Source of the DNA: Marinihelvus sp963695135
GTDB taxonomy: Bacteria; Pseudomonadota; Gammaproteobacteria; Xanthomonadales; SZUA-36
Direction of reading: 5' to 3'
NCBI GenBank assembly: GCA_963695135.1
Contig: CAVOGA010000001.1
Coordinates: forward strand, 1,054,001 to 1,118,000
DNA length: 64,000 nt
Program-made: the position numbers and the translations under genes
In this document: one piece after another, positions 48,584 through 59,106 of the stretch
Layout of the letters: the number at the start of each line of letters is the position of its first letter
Position numbering within the stretch: the first letter of the stretch is position 1
The notes under the pieces: generated by a model
Database searches by the model: none
Told to the model about the DNA's origin: nothing
The model's input: the letters and a program-made list of their open reading frames with translations, nothing else

Positions 48584-50410
48584 ATGAATTTCGTGCAGAG
48601 AAGCTGGGACCTGTTTCGCCAGCACTGGCGCCTGTTTACCGGTATCCACCTGTGCGCCAACCTGTTCGTCGCCGCGGTGCTCGGCCCGCTGCTGTCGCTG
48701 TCCCTGCAGTTGCTGATCCTCGGCCTGGGCGAGCAGGCGCTCACCGACCAGGCGATTCTTTTCGCCTTCCTGTCACCGTCCGGTTTCGCCCTGTTCACGG
48801 TCGGCATTGCGCTGATGATCAGCGTGGCCGTGTTCGAGAGCGCCGCGCTGATGCTGGCTGCCTGCCGCCTCCGGCAGTCGGCCTCCGTATCCATCTGGCG
48901 GCTTGGGCGCTACCTGGTGAGCCGCTTTCCAGAGATATTTCGCCTGGCAGTGAGTATCACGCTGCGCGCTGTGCTGTGGTCGGCGCCCTTCCTGGCGCTG
49001 GCCGGCTGGCTGTTTCTGCGCTACCTGACCGAATACGATATCAACTACTACCTGAGCAACCACCCGCCCGAGCTATACCGGGTCGGCGGCGCCATCGGGA
49101 TTATTCTGCTGGTCTGGTTCGTCACCCTGCTGCGTTTGCTGACGGGTTGGATTATCTCCCTGCCGCTGCTGCTGCTCGGCGGGCGCGCACCGCGGCCGGC
49201 CCTGGCGGAAAGCGCCCGGCTGACGGCCCCCGCACGCCGCAGGGTATTCGGTTTTCTGCTGTCCTGGACCCTGTTGGCGGGCGCCTTGTTGCTGGCAACG
49301 GGGGCGTTCCTGGATGTCGGCGGCAATGTGATTACCGTCGTGGCCGGCAGGTCGCTGCACACGCTGGCCTGGCTCGCCGGCGCGTTGTTCCTGACCTGGT
49401 CGGTCATTAACTTCGCGGTCAGCCTGTTCCTGGGCACCAGCTTCGTGCTGGGCATGCTGGAGCTTTACGAGGACCTTGCCCGGGGCAGGGGGCAGGAGCT
49501 GGCCAGGTTTGACCGGCGCTCCGCAGACCCCGGCTTTGGGAGCTGGGCGCTGCTGGCCCTGGGGCTGATCGTGGTGGGGGCAGGTTTTACGCTGCGCGAG
49601 CAACTGGACGCTGCGGGCCGGGATGCCGAGCCGGAGATTTTCGCGCACCGCGGCGCGTCCTTCGATGCGCCGGAAAATACCCTCGCGGCCATCGAGGAGG
49701 CCATCGCCCAGGGCGCCGGCTGGGCGGAAATCGACGTGCAGGAGACTGCCACGGGCGAGGTGGTGGTGATCCATGACAGGGACCTGATGAAGGTCGGTGG
49801 TGTGTCGCTGCGGGTCCATGACACACCGCTGGAGACGCTCCGCGAGGTGGACATTGGCAGCTACCGCGACCCGCGTTTTGCCGACCAGCGCATGCCGTTG
49901 TTCGCCGAGGTGCTTGAACTTGCCCGGGGCCGGATCCGGCTCAACGTCGAGCTCAAGTACTACGGCCAGGAGCAGCGGCTGGAAGAGCGGGTGGCGGAGC
50001 TGATCGAGGCCCACGGCATGCAACAGGACGTGGTTCTGATGTCCCTGAGCCTGCCCGGAGTGCGTGCCATGAAGGCGCTGCGCCCCGACTGGGAAGTCGG
50101 CCTGCTGTCGAGCGTCGCGGTCGGCGATGTGACGCGCCTGGACGTTGACTTCTTCGCGGTGAATGCCCGCTTTGCGAACCGCAAATTTATCGAGCGCGCC
50201 CAGGCGCGGGGGCGCAAGGTGCTGGCCTGGACCGTGAATGACCCTGCGGGCATGTCCGCGATGGCCAGCCGCGGCGTTGACGGCATCATCACGGACCGGC
50301 CGGGACTGGCGCGCGAGGTGCTGGACCAGCGGGCCGGACTGGACCCCCACGAGCGGTTGCTCGTGGCCCTGGCCAGCTTCCTGGGCAGTGACTTCGGCGA
50401 GGAACTTTAA
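48584..50410 (+). CDS. Membrane-anchored glycerophosphodiester phosphodiesterase
   Basis: A 608-residue two-domain protein. The N-terminal half (about 1-340) has seven or so hydrophobic segments, as in the glycerophosphoryl-diester phosphodiesterase membrane domain. The C-terminal half is a GDPD catalytic domain: FAHRGASFDAPENTLAAIEE with the first catalytic His at residue 355, GWAEIDVQETATGEVVVIHDRDLMKV with the second, and LNVELKYYG. The end SRGVDGIITDRPGLAREVL is typical. It hydrolyses glycerophosphodiesters from phospholipid turnover to glycerol 3-phosphate and an alcohol. The membrane half suggests phospholipid-linked or lipoteichoic-like substrates, which is not proven. Confidence 0.92.
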   Translation: MNFVQRSWDLFRQHWRLFTGIHLCANLFVAAVLGPLLSLSLQLLILGLGEQALTDQAILFAFLSPSGFALFTVGIALMISVAVFESAALMLAACRLRQSASVSIWRLGRYLVSRFPEIFRLAVSITLRAVLWSAPFLALAGWLFLRYLTEYDINYYLSNHPPELYRVGGAIGIILLVWFVTLLRLLTGWIISLPLLLLGGRAPRPALAESARLTAPARRRVFGFLLSWTLLAGALLLATGAFLDVGGNVITVVAGRSLHTLAWLAGALFLTWSVINFAVSLFLGTSFVLGMLELYEDLARGRGQELARFDRRSADPGFGSWALLALGLIVVGAGFTLREQLDAAGRDAEPEIFAHRGASFDAPENTLAAIEEAIAQGAGWAEIDVQETATGEVVVIHDRDLMKVGGVSLRVHDTPLETLREVDIGSYRDPRFADQRMPLFAEVLELARGRIRLNVELKYYGQEQRLEERVAELIEAHGMQQDVVLMSLSLPGVRAMKALRPDWEVGLLSSVAVGDVTRLDVDFFAVNARFANRKFIERAQARGRKVLAWTVNDPAGMSAMASRGVDGIITDRPGLAREVLDQRAGLDPHERLLVALASFLGSDFGEEL

Positions 50411-50441
50411 GCGCGGCCGGTGCCCGGGGCGCCGGCGCCGG

Positions 50442-52693
50442 TCAGTCGGCCAGTTCGATCAGTGACACGTGCCGGAAGCCCTGCGGCAGTTTGCGGCCGC
50501 GCTTGGCCCGGTCGCCCCGGTAGTGCTCCAGGTCCTTGTCGCCCATGCGCAGGTAGCGCTTGCCGGACCACACCAGGATTTCCTGTCCCGGCGCCTTGAC
50601 GGCGATGCCGGTCATGGTCTCCTCGCCCGCCTTCAGGCGCTTCGGCGGAATCTGGATCATCTTGTTGCCTTTGCCCTTGGCCAGTTCCGGCAGTTCGCCC
50701 AGCGGGAACACCAGCAGGTAGCCATCGGAAGTGGCGCAGATGATCGTGTCGGTTTCCGCCGACTCGATTACCGCCGGCATCATCGGCTCGGCGCCGTCCT
50801 TGACGGTCAGCATCGCCTTGCCGGCCTTCATGCGGCTGTAGAGGTTTTCCATTTCCGTGACGAAGCCGTAGCCGAAGCTGGACGCCAGCAGCACGCGCTG
50901 GTCGCTGTTGCCCGCCAGCGCGTAAAGAAAGCGGGCGCCCTCGGCCAGGTTGAAGCGGCTGGTGAGCGGCTCGCCCAGGCTGCGGGCGGAGGGCAGCGTG
51001 TGCGCCGGCAGCGCATAGGCGCGCCCGGTCGAGTCGAGAAACACGGCCTGCTGGTTGCTGCGCCCGCGGGCGGCGTGGCGGAATTCATCGCCGGCCTTGA
51101 AGGCCAGCGTGCTGGGGTCGATGTCGTGGCCCTTGGCGGCGCGCACCCAGCCGGACTGGGACAGCACGATGGTGCAGGGTTCGGACGCCACCAGGTCTTC
51201 TTCGCGCAGCGCCTGGGCGGCTTCGCGCACCACGATGCGTGAGCGGCGGTCATCGCCGTATTGCTCGGCGTCCTCGATGCAGCTCATTCTTGATCAGCGT
51301 TTTCATGCGCGCCTTGGAGCCGAGGATTTTTTCCAGCTCTTCGCGTTCTTCCTCGAGCTTGTCCTGCTCGCCGCGGATCTTCATTTCTTCCAGCTTGGCG
51401 AGGTTGCGCAGCTTCAGCTCGAGGATCGCCTCCGCCTGCGTGGCGGTAATCTCGAAACGGGCCATGAGCACCGGCTTGGGTTCGTCCTCGGTGCGGATGA
51501 TGTGGATCACCTCATCGATATTCAGGTAGGCGATCAACAGGCCTTCGAGGATATGCAGGCGGTCGACCACCTGGTCCAGGCGGTACTCCAGGCGCCGGGT
51601 CACCGTGTGGGTGCGGAAGCGGCAGCCATTCCTTCAGCAGGCTGCGCAGGTCCAGCACCCGGGGTTTGCCGTCCATGGTGATGATGTTCAGGTTGACGCG
51701 GTAGTTGCGTTCCAGGTCCGTGGTGGCGAACAGGTGGTTCATGACCTGCTCGAGGTCCACGCGGTTGGAGCGCGGCACGATCACCAGGCGGGTGGGGTTT
51801 TCATGGTCCGACTCGTCGCGCAGGTCTTCCACCATGGGCAGCTTCTTGGCGCGCATCTGGGCGGCGATCTGCTCCAGCACCTTGGCCGGGGATACCTGGT
51901 GGGGCAGGGCGGTGAGCACGATATCGCCATCCTGCTTTTCCCACACGGCGCGCATCTTGACCGAGCCGTTACCGGTCTCGTACAGCGACAGCAGGTCTTC
52001 AGGAGGCGAGATGATTTCCGCATCGGTCGGAAAATCCGGCCCCTTGACGTGTTCGCACAGCTCCGCCACCGTGGCCTTGGGCTCGTCCAGCAGGCGAATG
52101 CAGGCGCTGACCACCTCGCGCAGATTGTGTGGCGGTATGTCGGTGGACATGCCCACCGCAATGCCCGTGCTGCCGTTGAGCAGGACGTTGGGCACCCGCG
52201 AGGGCAGCAGCACCGGTTCCTTGAGCGTGCCGTCAAAGTTGGGCTGGTAGTCCACCGTGCCCATGGCGAGCTCGCTGAGCAGCAGCTTGGCGTAGGGCGC
52301 CAGGCGCGACTCCGTGTAGCGCATGGCGGCAAAGCTCTTCGGGTCATCCGGTGAGCCGAAGTTGCCCTGGCCGTCGATCAGCGGATAACGGTAGGAGAAG
52401 GGCTGCGCCATCAGCACCATGGCCTCGTAGCAGGCCGAGTCGCCGTGCGGGTGGAATTTACCCAGCACATCGCCCACCGTTCGGGCCGATTTCTTGTGCT
52501 TGGAAGAAGCGGACAGGCCGAGCTCGCTCATCGCGTAAACAATGCGCCGCTGTACCGGCTTGAGGCCGTCGCCGATGTGCGGCAAGGCCCGGTCAAGCAC
52601 CACGTACATGGAGTAATCGAGGTAGGCGCGCTCAGCGTAGTCCTTGAGCGGGACCTGTTCGTAATCGGAAAAACTCTGGGTCAGTTCGTTCAT
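50442..52693 (-). CDS. parC: DNA topoisomerase IV subunit A ParC (two frameshifts)
   Basis: ParC is the DNA-cleaving subunit of topoisomerase IV. The N-terminal domain has YLDYSMYVVLDRALPHIGDG, VGDVLGKFHPHGDSACYEAM and the active-site tyrosine in AAMRYTESRLAPYA. The quinolone-resistance region keeps the wild-type HPHGDSACYE sequence. The tower and coiled coil (ITATQAEAILELKLRNLAKLE) and the C-terminal beta-pinwheel follow. Breaks lie near 51617 (before TVTRRLEYRLDQVVDRLHIL) and 51281 (joining IKNEL to IEDAEQYGDDRRSRIVV), each one extra base. Absence of a long acidic tail agrees with ParC rather than GyrA. Confidence 0.95.
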
Positions 52694-52779
52694 CGTGTCA
52701 TTTTCTTGGGGGCCCCGGTCATCGTTCTCTGGGGGCCGTTGGCGCCTGTCAGGGGCTCATGGTGTCGGGCAGGGCGACT

Positions 52780-54665
52780 TCAGATCGTGGCCAGGTCGCC
52801 CTTGGTTTCAAGCCAGTGTTTGCGGTCGGAAGCCCGCTTCTTGGACAACAGCATGTCCATCAGCTTTTGCGTGGCCCCCTGGTCCTCGATGGTCAGCTGC
52901 ACCAGCCGCCGCGTGTCCGGGTCGATGGTGGATTCGCGCAGTTGCAGGGGGTTCATTTCACCCAGGCCTTTGAAGCGCGTTTCGGTGATCTTGCCTTTTT
53001 TCTTTTCCGCGGCAATGCGCTCCATGACACCGGCCCGTTCCTCCGCGTCCAGCGCGTAGAAGGTCTCCTTGCCCACGTCGATGCGGTACAGCGGTGGCAT
53101 GGCCACGAAAATATGCCCGGTTTCCACCAGGGGCCGGAAATGCTGCAGAAACAGGGCGGTCAGCAGGGTGGCAATGTGCAGCCCGTCCGAGTCGGCGTCG
53201 GCCAGGATGACCACCTTGCCGTAGCGCAGGCCGCTGATCTGGTCGGAGCCCGGGTCCACGCCGATGGCCACGGAAATGTCGTGCACCTCCTGGTTGGACA
53301 GCACCGCGTCCGACTCGACCTCCCAGGTGTTCAGGATTTTGCCGCGCAGCGGCAGGATCGCCTGGTACTCGCGGTTGCGCGCCTGCTTGGCGGAGCCGCC
53401 GGCCGAATCGCCCTCCACCAGGAACAGTTCCGTCACCGACAGGTCCTCGCTGGAGCAGTCGGCGAGCTTGCCGGGCAGTGCCGGGCCCTGGGTGATTTTC
53501 TTGCGCGCCACCTTGCGGCTTTTTTTCATGCGCGACTGCGCATTTTCGATGGCCAGGCGGGCAATCTCCTGGCCGTCGTTGACGTGTTCGTTCAGCCACA
53601 GGCTGAACGCGTCCTTGGTGACGCCGGAGACAAACGAGGCCGCCGCGCGGCTGGACAGGCGCTCCTTGGTCTGGCCGCTGAACTGCGGATCACCCATGCG
53701 CAGGGACAGGATGTAGGACACGCGGTCCCAGACATCCTCCGGCGCCAGGCGCACGCCCCGCGGCAGCAGGCTGTGCAGCTCGCAGAATTCGCGCAGCGAC
53801 TCGACCAGCCCGGTGCGCAGGCCATTGACATGCGTGCCGCCCTGGGCGGTGGGGATCAGGTTGACGTAGCTTTCCTGGATCGGGATACCCTCGGGCACCC
53901 AGGACAGGGCCCAGGCCACCTCCGAGTCGGTGCCTTTCATGTCGCCGGTGAACGGCACCGCGGGCAGCAGTTGCTGGCCGCCGAGCTCGGTCAGCAGGTA
54001 TTCGGCCAGGCCGTCCTCGTACTGCCAGGTTTCCTTTTCGTCATCCTTGGCCACGATGAGGGTGACCGACAGTCCGGGACACAGCACCGCCTTGGCCCGC
54101 AACAGGTGACGCAGGCGCTTGACGGAAATCTTGTCGCTGTCGAAGTATTTCGGATCCGGCCAGAAACGGACTCGCGTGCCCGTGTTGCGCCGGCCAACAT
54201 CGCCGATTTCTTTCAGATCGCTGGTCTTTGCGCCGTCCTGGAAGCCATGTGGTACTCCTTGCCGTCGCGCTTGACCCACACGTCCAGGTCTGTCGACAGG
54301 GCATTGACCACCGACACGCCCACGCCGTGCAGGCCGCCGGAGTACTGGTAATTGTCGTTGGAAAACTTACCGCCGGCGTGCAGCCGGGTGAGAATCAGCT
54401 CGATTCCGGGAATGCCGTGTTCCGGGTGGATGTCCACCGGCATGCCGCGGCCGTCGTCGGCAACCTCGACCGAACCGTCTTCGTGCAGCGTGACCGTGAT
54501 CTGGCTGCAGTGCCCGGCCAGCGCCTCGTCGACGCTGTTGTCGATGACTTCCTGGGCCAGGTGGTTGGGCCGGGTGGTGTCGGTGTACATGCCCGGACGG
54601 CGTTGTACAGGTTCAAGGCCGGACAGGACTTCAATGTCCTGGGCCTGGTAGCGGGCTGAACTCAT
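52780..54665 (-). CDS. parE: DNA topoisomerase IV subunit B ParE (frameshifted)
   Basis: ParE is the ATPase subunit that pairs with ParC. The N-terminus MSSARYQAQDIEVLSGLEPV is at 54665. GHKL ATPase motifs are RRPGMYTDTTRPNHLAQEVI, DNSVDEALAGH, VADDGRGMPVDIHPE and GGLHGVGVSVVNALS. The TOPRIM domain has LFLVEGDSAGGSAKQARNR and ILADADSDGLHIATLL. Near 54243 the frame is broken by a missing base: restoring one C joins YHMA to FQDGAKTSDLKEIGDVG. This is the one clear deletion among the breaks. It lies upstream of parC on the same strand. Confidence 0.95.
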
Positions 54666-54853
54666 CTCAGCGGAATTCTCCGTGGAGGGTGGACCGGATG
54701 TAGGGCCCGATGATAGCGGAAATCGAACGTCTGCCAAGCGGCATTTTCCTGATACGAGGGTCAGGCATCGTCCGCGGGCTCAGCTGCCAGCCGGGTTGCC
54801 GGTGCGGTTGGGGTTTTCGCAAAAGGCCGGTCGCCTCCGGCAGCGCCAGTCCG

Positions 54854-54859
54854 TATAAT
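54854..54859 (+). promoter_or_regulatory. Consensus -10 element upstream of pyrG
   Basis: A perfect TATAAT lies 41 bases before the pyrG ATG. The -35 region at the expected 17-base spacing (TCGCCT, 54831-54836) is weak, so activity may need an activator or tolerate a poor -35. The gap between parE and pyrG (54666-54900) holds no gene I can support. Confidence 0.5.
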
Positions 54860-54900
54860 CATCGACCGGGGTTATTCCAACAACATTCTCGGGTTCAGGC

Positions 54901-56559
54901 ATGACATCTCTCGTATTCGTCACCGGCGGCGTGGTTTCTTCTTTGGGCAAGGGGCTGTCATCAGCATCCCTCGCCGCAATCCTCGAATCGCGCGGCCTCA
55001 AGGTCACGCTGATGAAGCTCGATCCCTACATCAATGTTGACCCGGGCACCATGAGCCCGTTCCAGCATGGTGAGGTCTACGTGACCCAGGACGGGGCGGA
55101 AACCGACCTTGATCTCGGCCACTACGAGCGCTTCGTGCGCACGCGCATGGGCCAGGTCAATAACGTTACCACCGGCCGCATCTACGCGGACGTGATCGCC
55201 AAGGAGCGCCGCGGCGACTACCTCGGCGGCACGGTGCAGGTCATTCCCCACATAACGGACGAGATCAAGGCAGCGATTCGTCGCTGCGCGGAGGGTTTCG
55301 ACGTGGCCATGATCGAGATCGGCGGCACGGTGGGTGATATCGAGGCGATGCCCTTTCTCGAGGCAATCCGCCAGCTCGGCGTCGAATACGGTGACCAGGC
55401 CCTGTTCATGCACCTGACCCTGATTCCGTTCATCAAGGCGGCCAACGAGACCAAGACCAAGCCCACGCAGCACTCGGTGAAGGAATTGCGTTCCATCGGC
55501 ATCCAGGCGGACATCCTCCTGTGCCGCTGCGAAAACGAGATCACCGAGGAGGAGCGCAGCAAAATCGCGCTGTTCACCAATGTCCCCACCAAGGCGGTGA
55601 TTTCCGCCCTTGATGCGCGCCACGGGATTTATGAAATTCCCATGCTGCTGCACGAGCAGGGTCTGGACGACATCATTGTCGAAAAGCTTGGCCTTGAAAC
55701 CACCGGGCCGGCCAACCTGGACGATTGGCGCGAAGTGGTCGACCGCATGGAGAACACGCAGCACGAAGTGACCGTGGCCATGGTCGGCAAATACGTGAAC
55801 CATGCGGACGCCTACAAATCACTGACCGAGGCGCTGCACCATGGCGGCCTCAGGCACCGGATCAAGGTCAATATCAAGCCGGTCGACTCTGAAGACCTCG
55901 AGGGCGAAGACCTGGCGGCGGCGCTGCGGGGTGTGGACGCGATCCTGGTGCCCGGCGGCTTCGGCGAACGCGGGTTCGAGGGCAAGGTGCAGACCATCCG
56001 TTACGCGCGGGAAAATCGCATTCCCTACCTGGGCATCTGTTTTGGCATGCAGGCGGCGGTGGTCGAGTTCGCCCGTCATGTGTGCGGCCTGGAGAATGCG
56101 AACAGCACGGAAATTGACCGCGACACGCCGGATCCGGTTATCGGCCTGATTACCGAGTGGCTGGATCGCAGCGGCAAGGTGGAAACCCGCTCGGAAGCCT
56201 CGGACCTGGGTGGCACCATGCGCCTCGGCGGCCAGCGTTGCCGGCTGGGCGAGGGAACACTCGCACGCCGCATGTACGGCGAGGAAATCATCACCGAGCG
56301 GCACCGCCACCGCTACGAGTTCAACAACCACTACCGGGATATCCTGCGCCAGCACGGCATGGTGCTGTCCGGCCTGTCCATGGATGAAACGCTGGTCGAA
56401 ATCGTCGAACTGCCGGACCACCCCTGGTTTATCGGCTGCCAGTTCCACCCGGAGTTCACCTCCACCCCGCGCGACGGCCACCCGCTGTTCACCGGCTTTA
56501 TCGAGGCGGCGCTGGCATACCAGCAGGGTGAGCTTCCCGCCGGCGTGGCATCGCTGTGA
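54901..56559 (+). CDS. pyrG: CTP synthase
   Basis: PyrG aminates UTP to CTP using glutamine. The 552-residue protein has the N-terminal synthase domain with FVTGGVVSSLGKGLSSASLA and LDPYINVDPGTMSPFQHGEV, followed by HITDEIKAAIRR. The C-terminal class I glutaminase has VPGGFGERGFEGKV, the nucleophile Cys in YLGICFGMQAAVVEFARHV, and the His-Glu pair in CQFHPEFTSTPRDGHPLF. It starts the pyrG-kdsA-eno-ftsB-ispD-ispF run and overlaps kdsA by 4 bases. Frame is clean. Confidence 0.98.
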   Translation: MTSLVFVTGGVVSSLGKGLSSASLAAILESRGLKVTLMKLDPYINVDPGTMSPFQHGEVYVTQDGAETDLDLGHYERFVRTRMGQVNNVTTGRIYADVIAKERRGDYLGGTVQVIPHITDEIKAAIRRCAEGFDVAMIEIGGTVGDIEAMPFLEAIRQLGVEYGDQALFMHLTLIPFIKAANETKTKPTQHSVKELRSIGIQADILLCRCENEITEEERSKIALFTNVPTKAVISALDARHGIYEIPMLLHEQGLDDIIVEKLGLETTGPANLDDWREVVDRMENTQHEVTVAMVGKYVNHADAYKSLTEALHHGGLRHRIKVNIKPVDSEDLEGEDLAAALRGVDAILVPGGFGERGFEGKVQTIRYARENRIPYLGICFGMQAAVVEFARHVCGLENANSTEIDRDTPDPVIGLITEWLDRSGKVETRSEASDLGGTMRLGGQRCRLGEGTLARRMYGEEIITERHRHRYEFNNHYRDILRQHGMVLSGLSMDETLVEIVELPDHPWFIGCQFHPEFTSTPRDGHPLFTGFIEAALAYQQGELPAGVASL

Positions 56560-57389
56560 ACCTCTGCGGTTTCGAGGTCGGCCTGGAGCACCCGATTTTC
56601 CTGATCTCGGGTCCCTGCGTGATCGAATCCGAGCAGCTGGCCATCGATACCGCCGGCCGCCTGAAGGAGATCACCGGCGAGCTGGACATGCCCTTCATCT
56701 ACAAGTCCTCCTTCGACAAGGCCAACCGGACCTCGCACGAGAGCTTCCGCGGGCTCGGGGTTGAGGAGGGCCTGCGCATCCTGGCCGAGGTGAAGCGCCA
56801 GGTCGGTGTGCCGGTGCTGACCGACGTGCATGAAGACACCAATATGCAGGAGGTGGCGGAGGTCGTCGATGTGCTGCAGACGCCCGCTTTTCTCTGCCGC
56901 CAGACCAATTTCATCACGCGGGTGGCCGAGGCCGGCCGCCCGGTGAACATCAAGAAAGGCCAGTTCCTGTCACCCTGGGACATGAAAAACGTGATCGCCA
57001 AGGCGCGCGCTGCGGGCAATGAGCAGGTCATGGCCTGCGAGCGCGGCGTGTCTTTTGGTTACGGCAACCTGGTCTCCGACATGCGCGCCCTGGCGATCAT
57101 GCGCGAGGCCGACTGCCCCGTCGTGTTTGACGGCACCCACTCGGTGCAGCTGCCCGGCGGGCAGGGCAAGAGTTCCGGCGGGCAGCGGGAGTTTGTGCCG
57201 GTGCTGGCGCGTGCCGCGGTGGCGGTCGGTGTTTCCGGCCTGTTCATGGAGTCCCACCCGGACCCGGCCAATGCGCTTTCCGATGGGCCAAACGCCTGGC
57301 CCCTGGACATGATGCAAGAGCTGCTGACCACGCTCCGGGAGCTTGACGAGGTCGCCAAGTCGCGTCCTTTTCTCGAGGACCGTTTCTGA
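56556..57389 (+). CDS. kdsA: 3-deoxy-8-phosphooctulonate synthase
   Basis: KdsA condenses arabinose 5-phosphate and phosphoenolpyruvate to KDO 8-phosphate for the lipopolysaccharide core. GTG 56556 opens the 277-residue protein. It has FLISGPCVIESEQLAIDTAG, FIYKSSFDKANRTSHESFRG, VLTDVHEDTN, KKGQFLSPWDMKNVIAKA and VFDGTHSVQLPGGQGKSSGG, which hold the PEP and metal residues. It overlaps pyrG by 4 bases and ends 92 bases before eno. Confidence 0.97.
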   Translation: MNLCGFEVGLEHPIFLISGPCVIESEQLAIDTAGRLKEITGELDMPFIYKSSFDKANRTSHESFRGLGVEEGLRILAEVKRQVGVPVLTDVHEDTNMQEVAEVVDVLQTPAFLCRQTNFITRVAEAGRPVNIKKGQFLSPWDMKNVIAKARAAGNEQVMACERGVSFGYGNLVSDMRALAIMREADCPVVFDGTHSVQLPGGQGKSSGGQREFVPVLARAAVAVGVSGLFMESHPDPANALSDGPNAWPLDMMQELLTTLRELDEVAKSRPFLEDRF

Positions 57390-57481
57390 TGCCTGCCAGG
57401 CGCCCGATGCGCAGCCCGGCCCTGGCGCCGGCCAAGGCCGAATGACCACCGCTTGATCCACACCCTGTCGAGAAACCGCTC

Positions 57482-58778
57482 ATGACCGAAATCGCCTCAG
57501 TCCACGCCCGCGAAATCATTGACTCACGGGGCAACCCGACCCTCGAGGCGGAAGTCCGGCTCGCGTCCGGCGGCTTTGGCCGGGCGGCGGTTCCCTCCGG
57601 CGCCTCAACCGGCGCCCGCGAGGCCATCGAACTGCGTGACGGGGATCCCGGCCCGCTTTGGCGGCAAGGGCGTGCTCAACGCGGTCGCCAATGTGAACAA
57701 CGAGATCGCCGGGGCGGTGGTCGGTATGGATGCGCGCGAGCAGGCGGCCCTGGACCAGGCAATGATCGAACTCGACGGCACGCCCAACAAGGCGCGCCTC
57801 GGCGCCAATGCGCTGCTGGGCGTTTCGCTGGCGGCGGCCCGCGCCGTGGCCAATCATGACGGTCAGCCGCTGTGGGCCTCGCTGGCGGAGACCGGCAAAC
57901 TGAGAATGCCGGTTCCCATGATGAACATCATCAATGGCGGCGCGCACGCGGACAACAGCGTGGACATGCAGGAGTTCATGATCCTGCCTGTCGGACTGCC
58001 CAGTTTTTCCGAGGCCCTGCGCTGTGGTGCGGAGGTCTTCCATGCGCTGGCCGGCGTGCTGAAAGCGCGCGGCCTGAGCACCGCGGTTGGCGACGAGGGG
58101 GGATTCGCCCCGGACCTGCCGTCCAATGAATCCGCGGTGGAAGTCATCATCGAAGCGGTTGACAAGGCCGGTTACCGCCTGGGTGAGCAGGTGTTCCTCG
58201 GTCTCGATGTGGCGTCCACGGAGTTCTACGAGGACGGCCGCTACCACTTCGCCTCCGAGGGCCGCTCCTTTGACAGCCGGACCTTCGCGGAATACCTGGA
58301 CGGCTGGGTGAAGCAGTACCCGATTATCTCCATCGAAGACGGCATGGCCGAGGATGACTGGGACGGCTGGGCCGCGCACACCCGGTTGACCGGCGGGCGC
58401 TGCCAGCTGGTCGGTGATGACCTGTTCGTGACCAACACGGGCATCTTCGCGCAGGGCATTGAGCGCTCCATCGCCAATGCCATCCTGATCAAGTTCAACC
58501 AGATCGGCACCCTGACCGAAACCCTGAATGCCATCCAGATGGCGGCTGCCTCCAATTACGGCGCGGTGATTTCCCATCGTTCCGGTGAGACGGAGGACAG
58601 CACCATCGCCGACCTGGCGGTTGCCACAACGGCCACGCAGATCAAGACCGGGTCCCTGTCCCGCTCCGACCGCATGGCCAAGTACAACCAGCTGCTGCGA
58701 ATCGAGGAAGCACTGGGTGACCGCGCGGTGTACGCCGGGCGGGATGCATTTGCCAACGTCCCCGGCCTGAAGATCTGA
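57482..58778 (+). CDS. eno: Enolase (frameshifted)
   Basis: Enolase converts 2-phosphoglycerate to phosphoenolpyruvate and is a component of the RNA degradosome. ATG 57482 starts IASVHAREIIDSRGNPTLEA and GRAAVPSGASTGAREAIELR. The frame breaks near 57650 and one G removed joins DGDP to ARFGGKGVLNAVANVNNEIA. Catalytic residues lie in NIINGGAHADNSVDMQEFMI, AVGDEGGFAPD, IEDGMAEDDWDGW and LIKFNQIGTLTETLNAI. SHRSGETEDSTIADLAVA is the enolase signature. It is followed by ftsB 7 bases later. Confidence 0.97.
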
Positions 58779-58785
58779 ACCACGG

Positions 58786-59094
58786 GTGCGCGTGCTCATC
58801 GTCATCCTGTTGCTGGTCCTGGTCCTTTTGCAGGCGCGGCTCTGGTTCGGCGACGGGGGGGTCAGCGACATCAGCATTCTGCGCGAGCGTGTCGAGGTGC
58901 AGGAAGCGGAAAACGAGACCCTGATTGAACGCAACAATGCGCTGCGCGCCGAGGTGGAAGATCTGCGTGAGCGGCTGGACGCGGTCGAGGAGCGCGCGCG
59001 CAGCGAGCTCGGCCTGATCCGCGAGGGTGAGCAGTTCATCCAGGTCGTACCGGAACAGCAGGCGCCCCAACCTGCCGCCCGGCGCGACGATTAA
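58786..59094 (+). CDS. ftsB: Cell division protein FtsB
   Basis: FtsB partners FtsL and FtsQ in the divisome. GTG 58786 starts a 102-residue product with a transmembrane helix (about residues 2-17, VLIVILLLVLVLLQAR), then a periplasmic coiled coil with NETLIERNNALRAEVEDLRE and RLDAVEERARSELGLIREGE. LGLIREGEQFIQVV is a family hallmark. It sits between eno and ispD, the usual place. Its partner ftsL is at 11821. Confidence 0.95.
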   Translation: MRVLIVILLLVLVLLQARLWFGDGGVSDISILRERVEVQEAENETLIERNNALRAEVEDLRERLDAVEERARSELGLIREGEQFIQVVPEQQAPQPAARRDD

Positions 59095-59106
59095 TCCTGA
59101 GTACCC

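Noticed and set aside
51200..54700. parC/parE as pseudogenes or gyrA/gyrB
   Set aside because: All catalytic and QRDR motifs are intact and the breaks match the window-wide indel pattern. ParC lacks the features of GyrA's C-terminal tail, and the parE-parC pairing fits topoisomerase IV.
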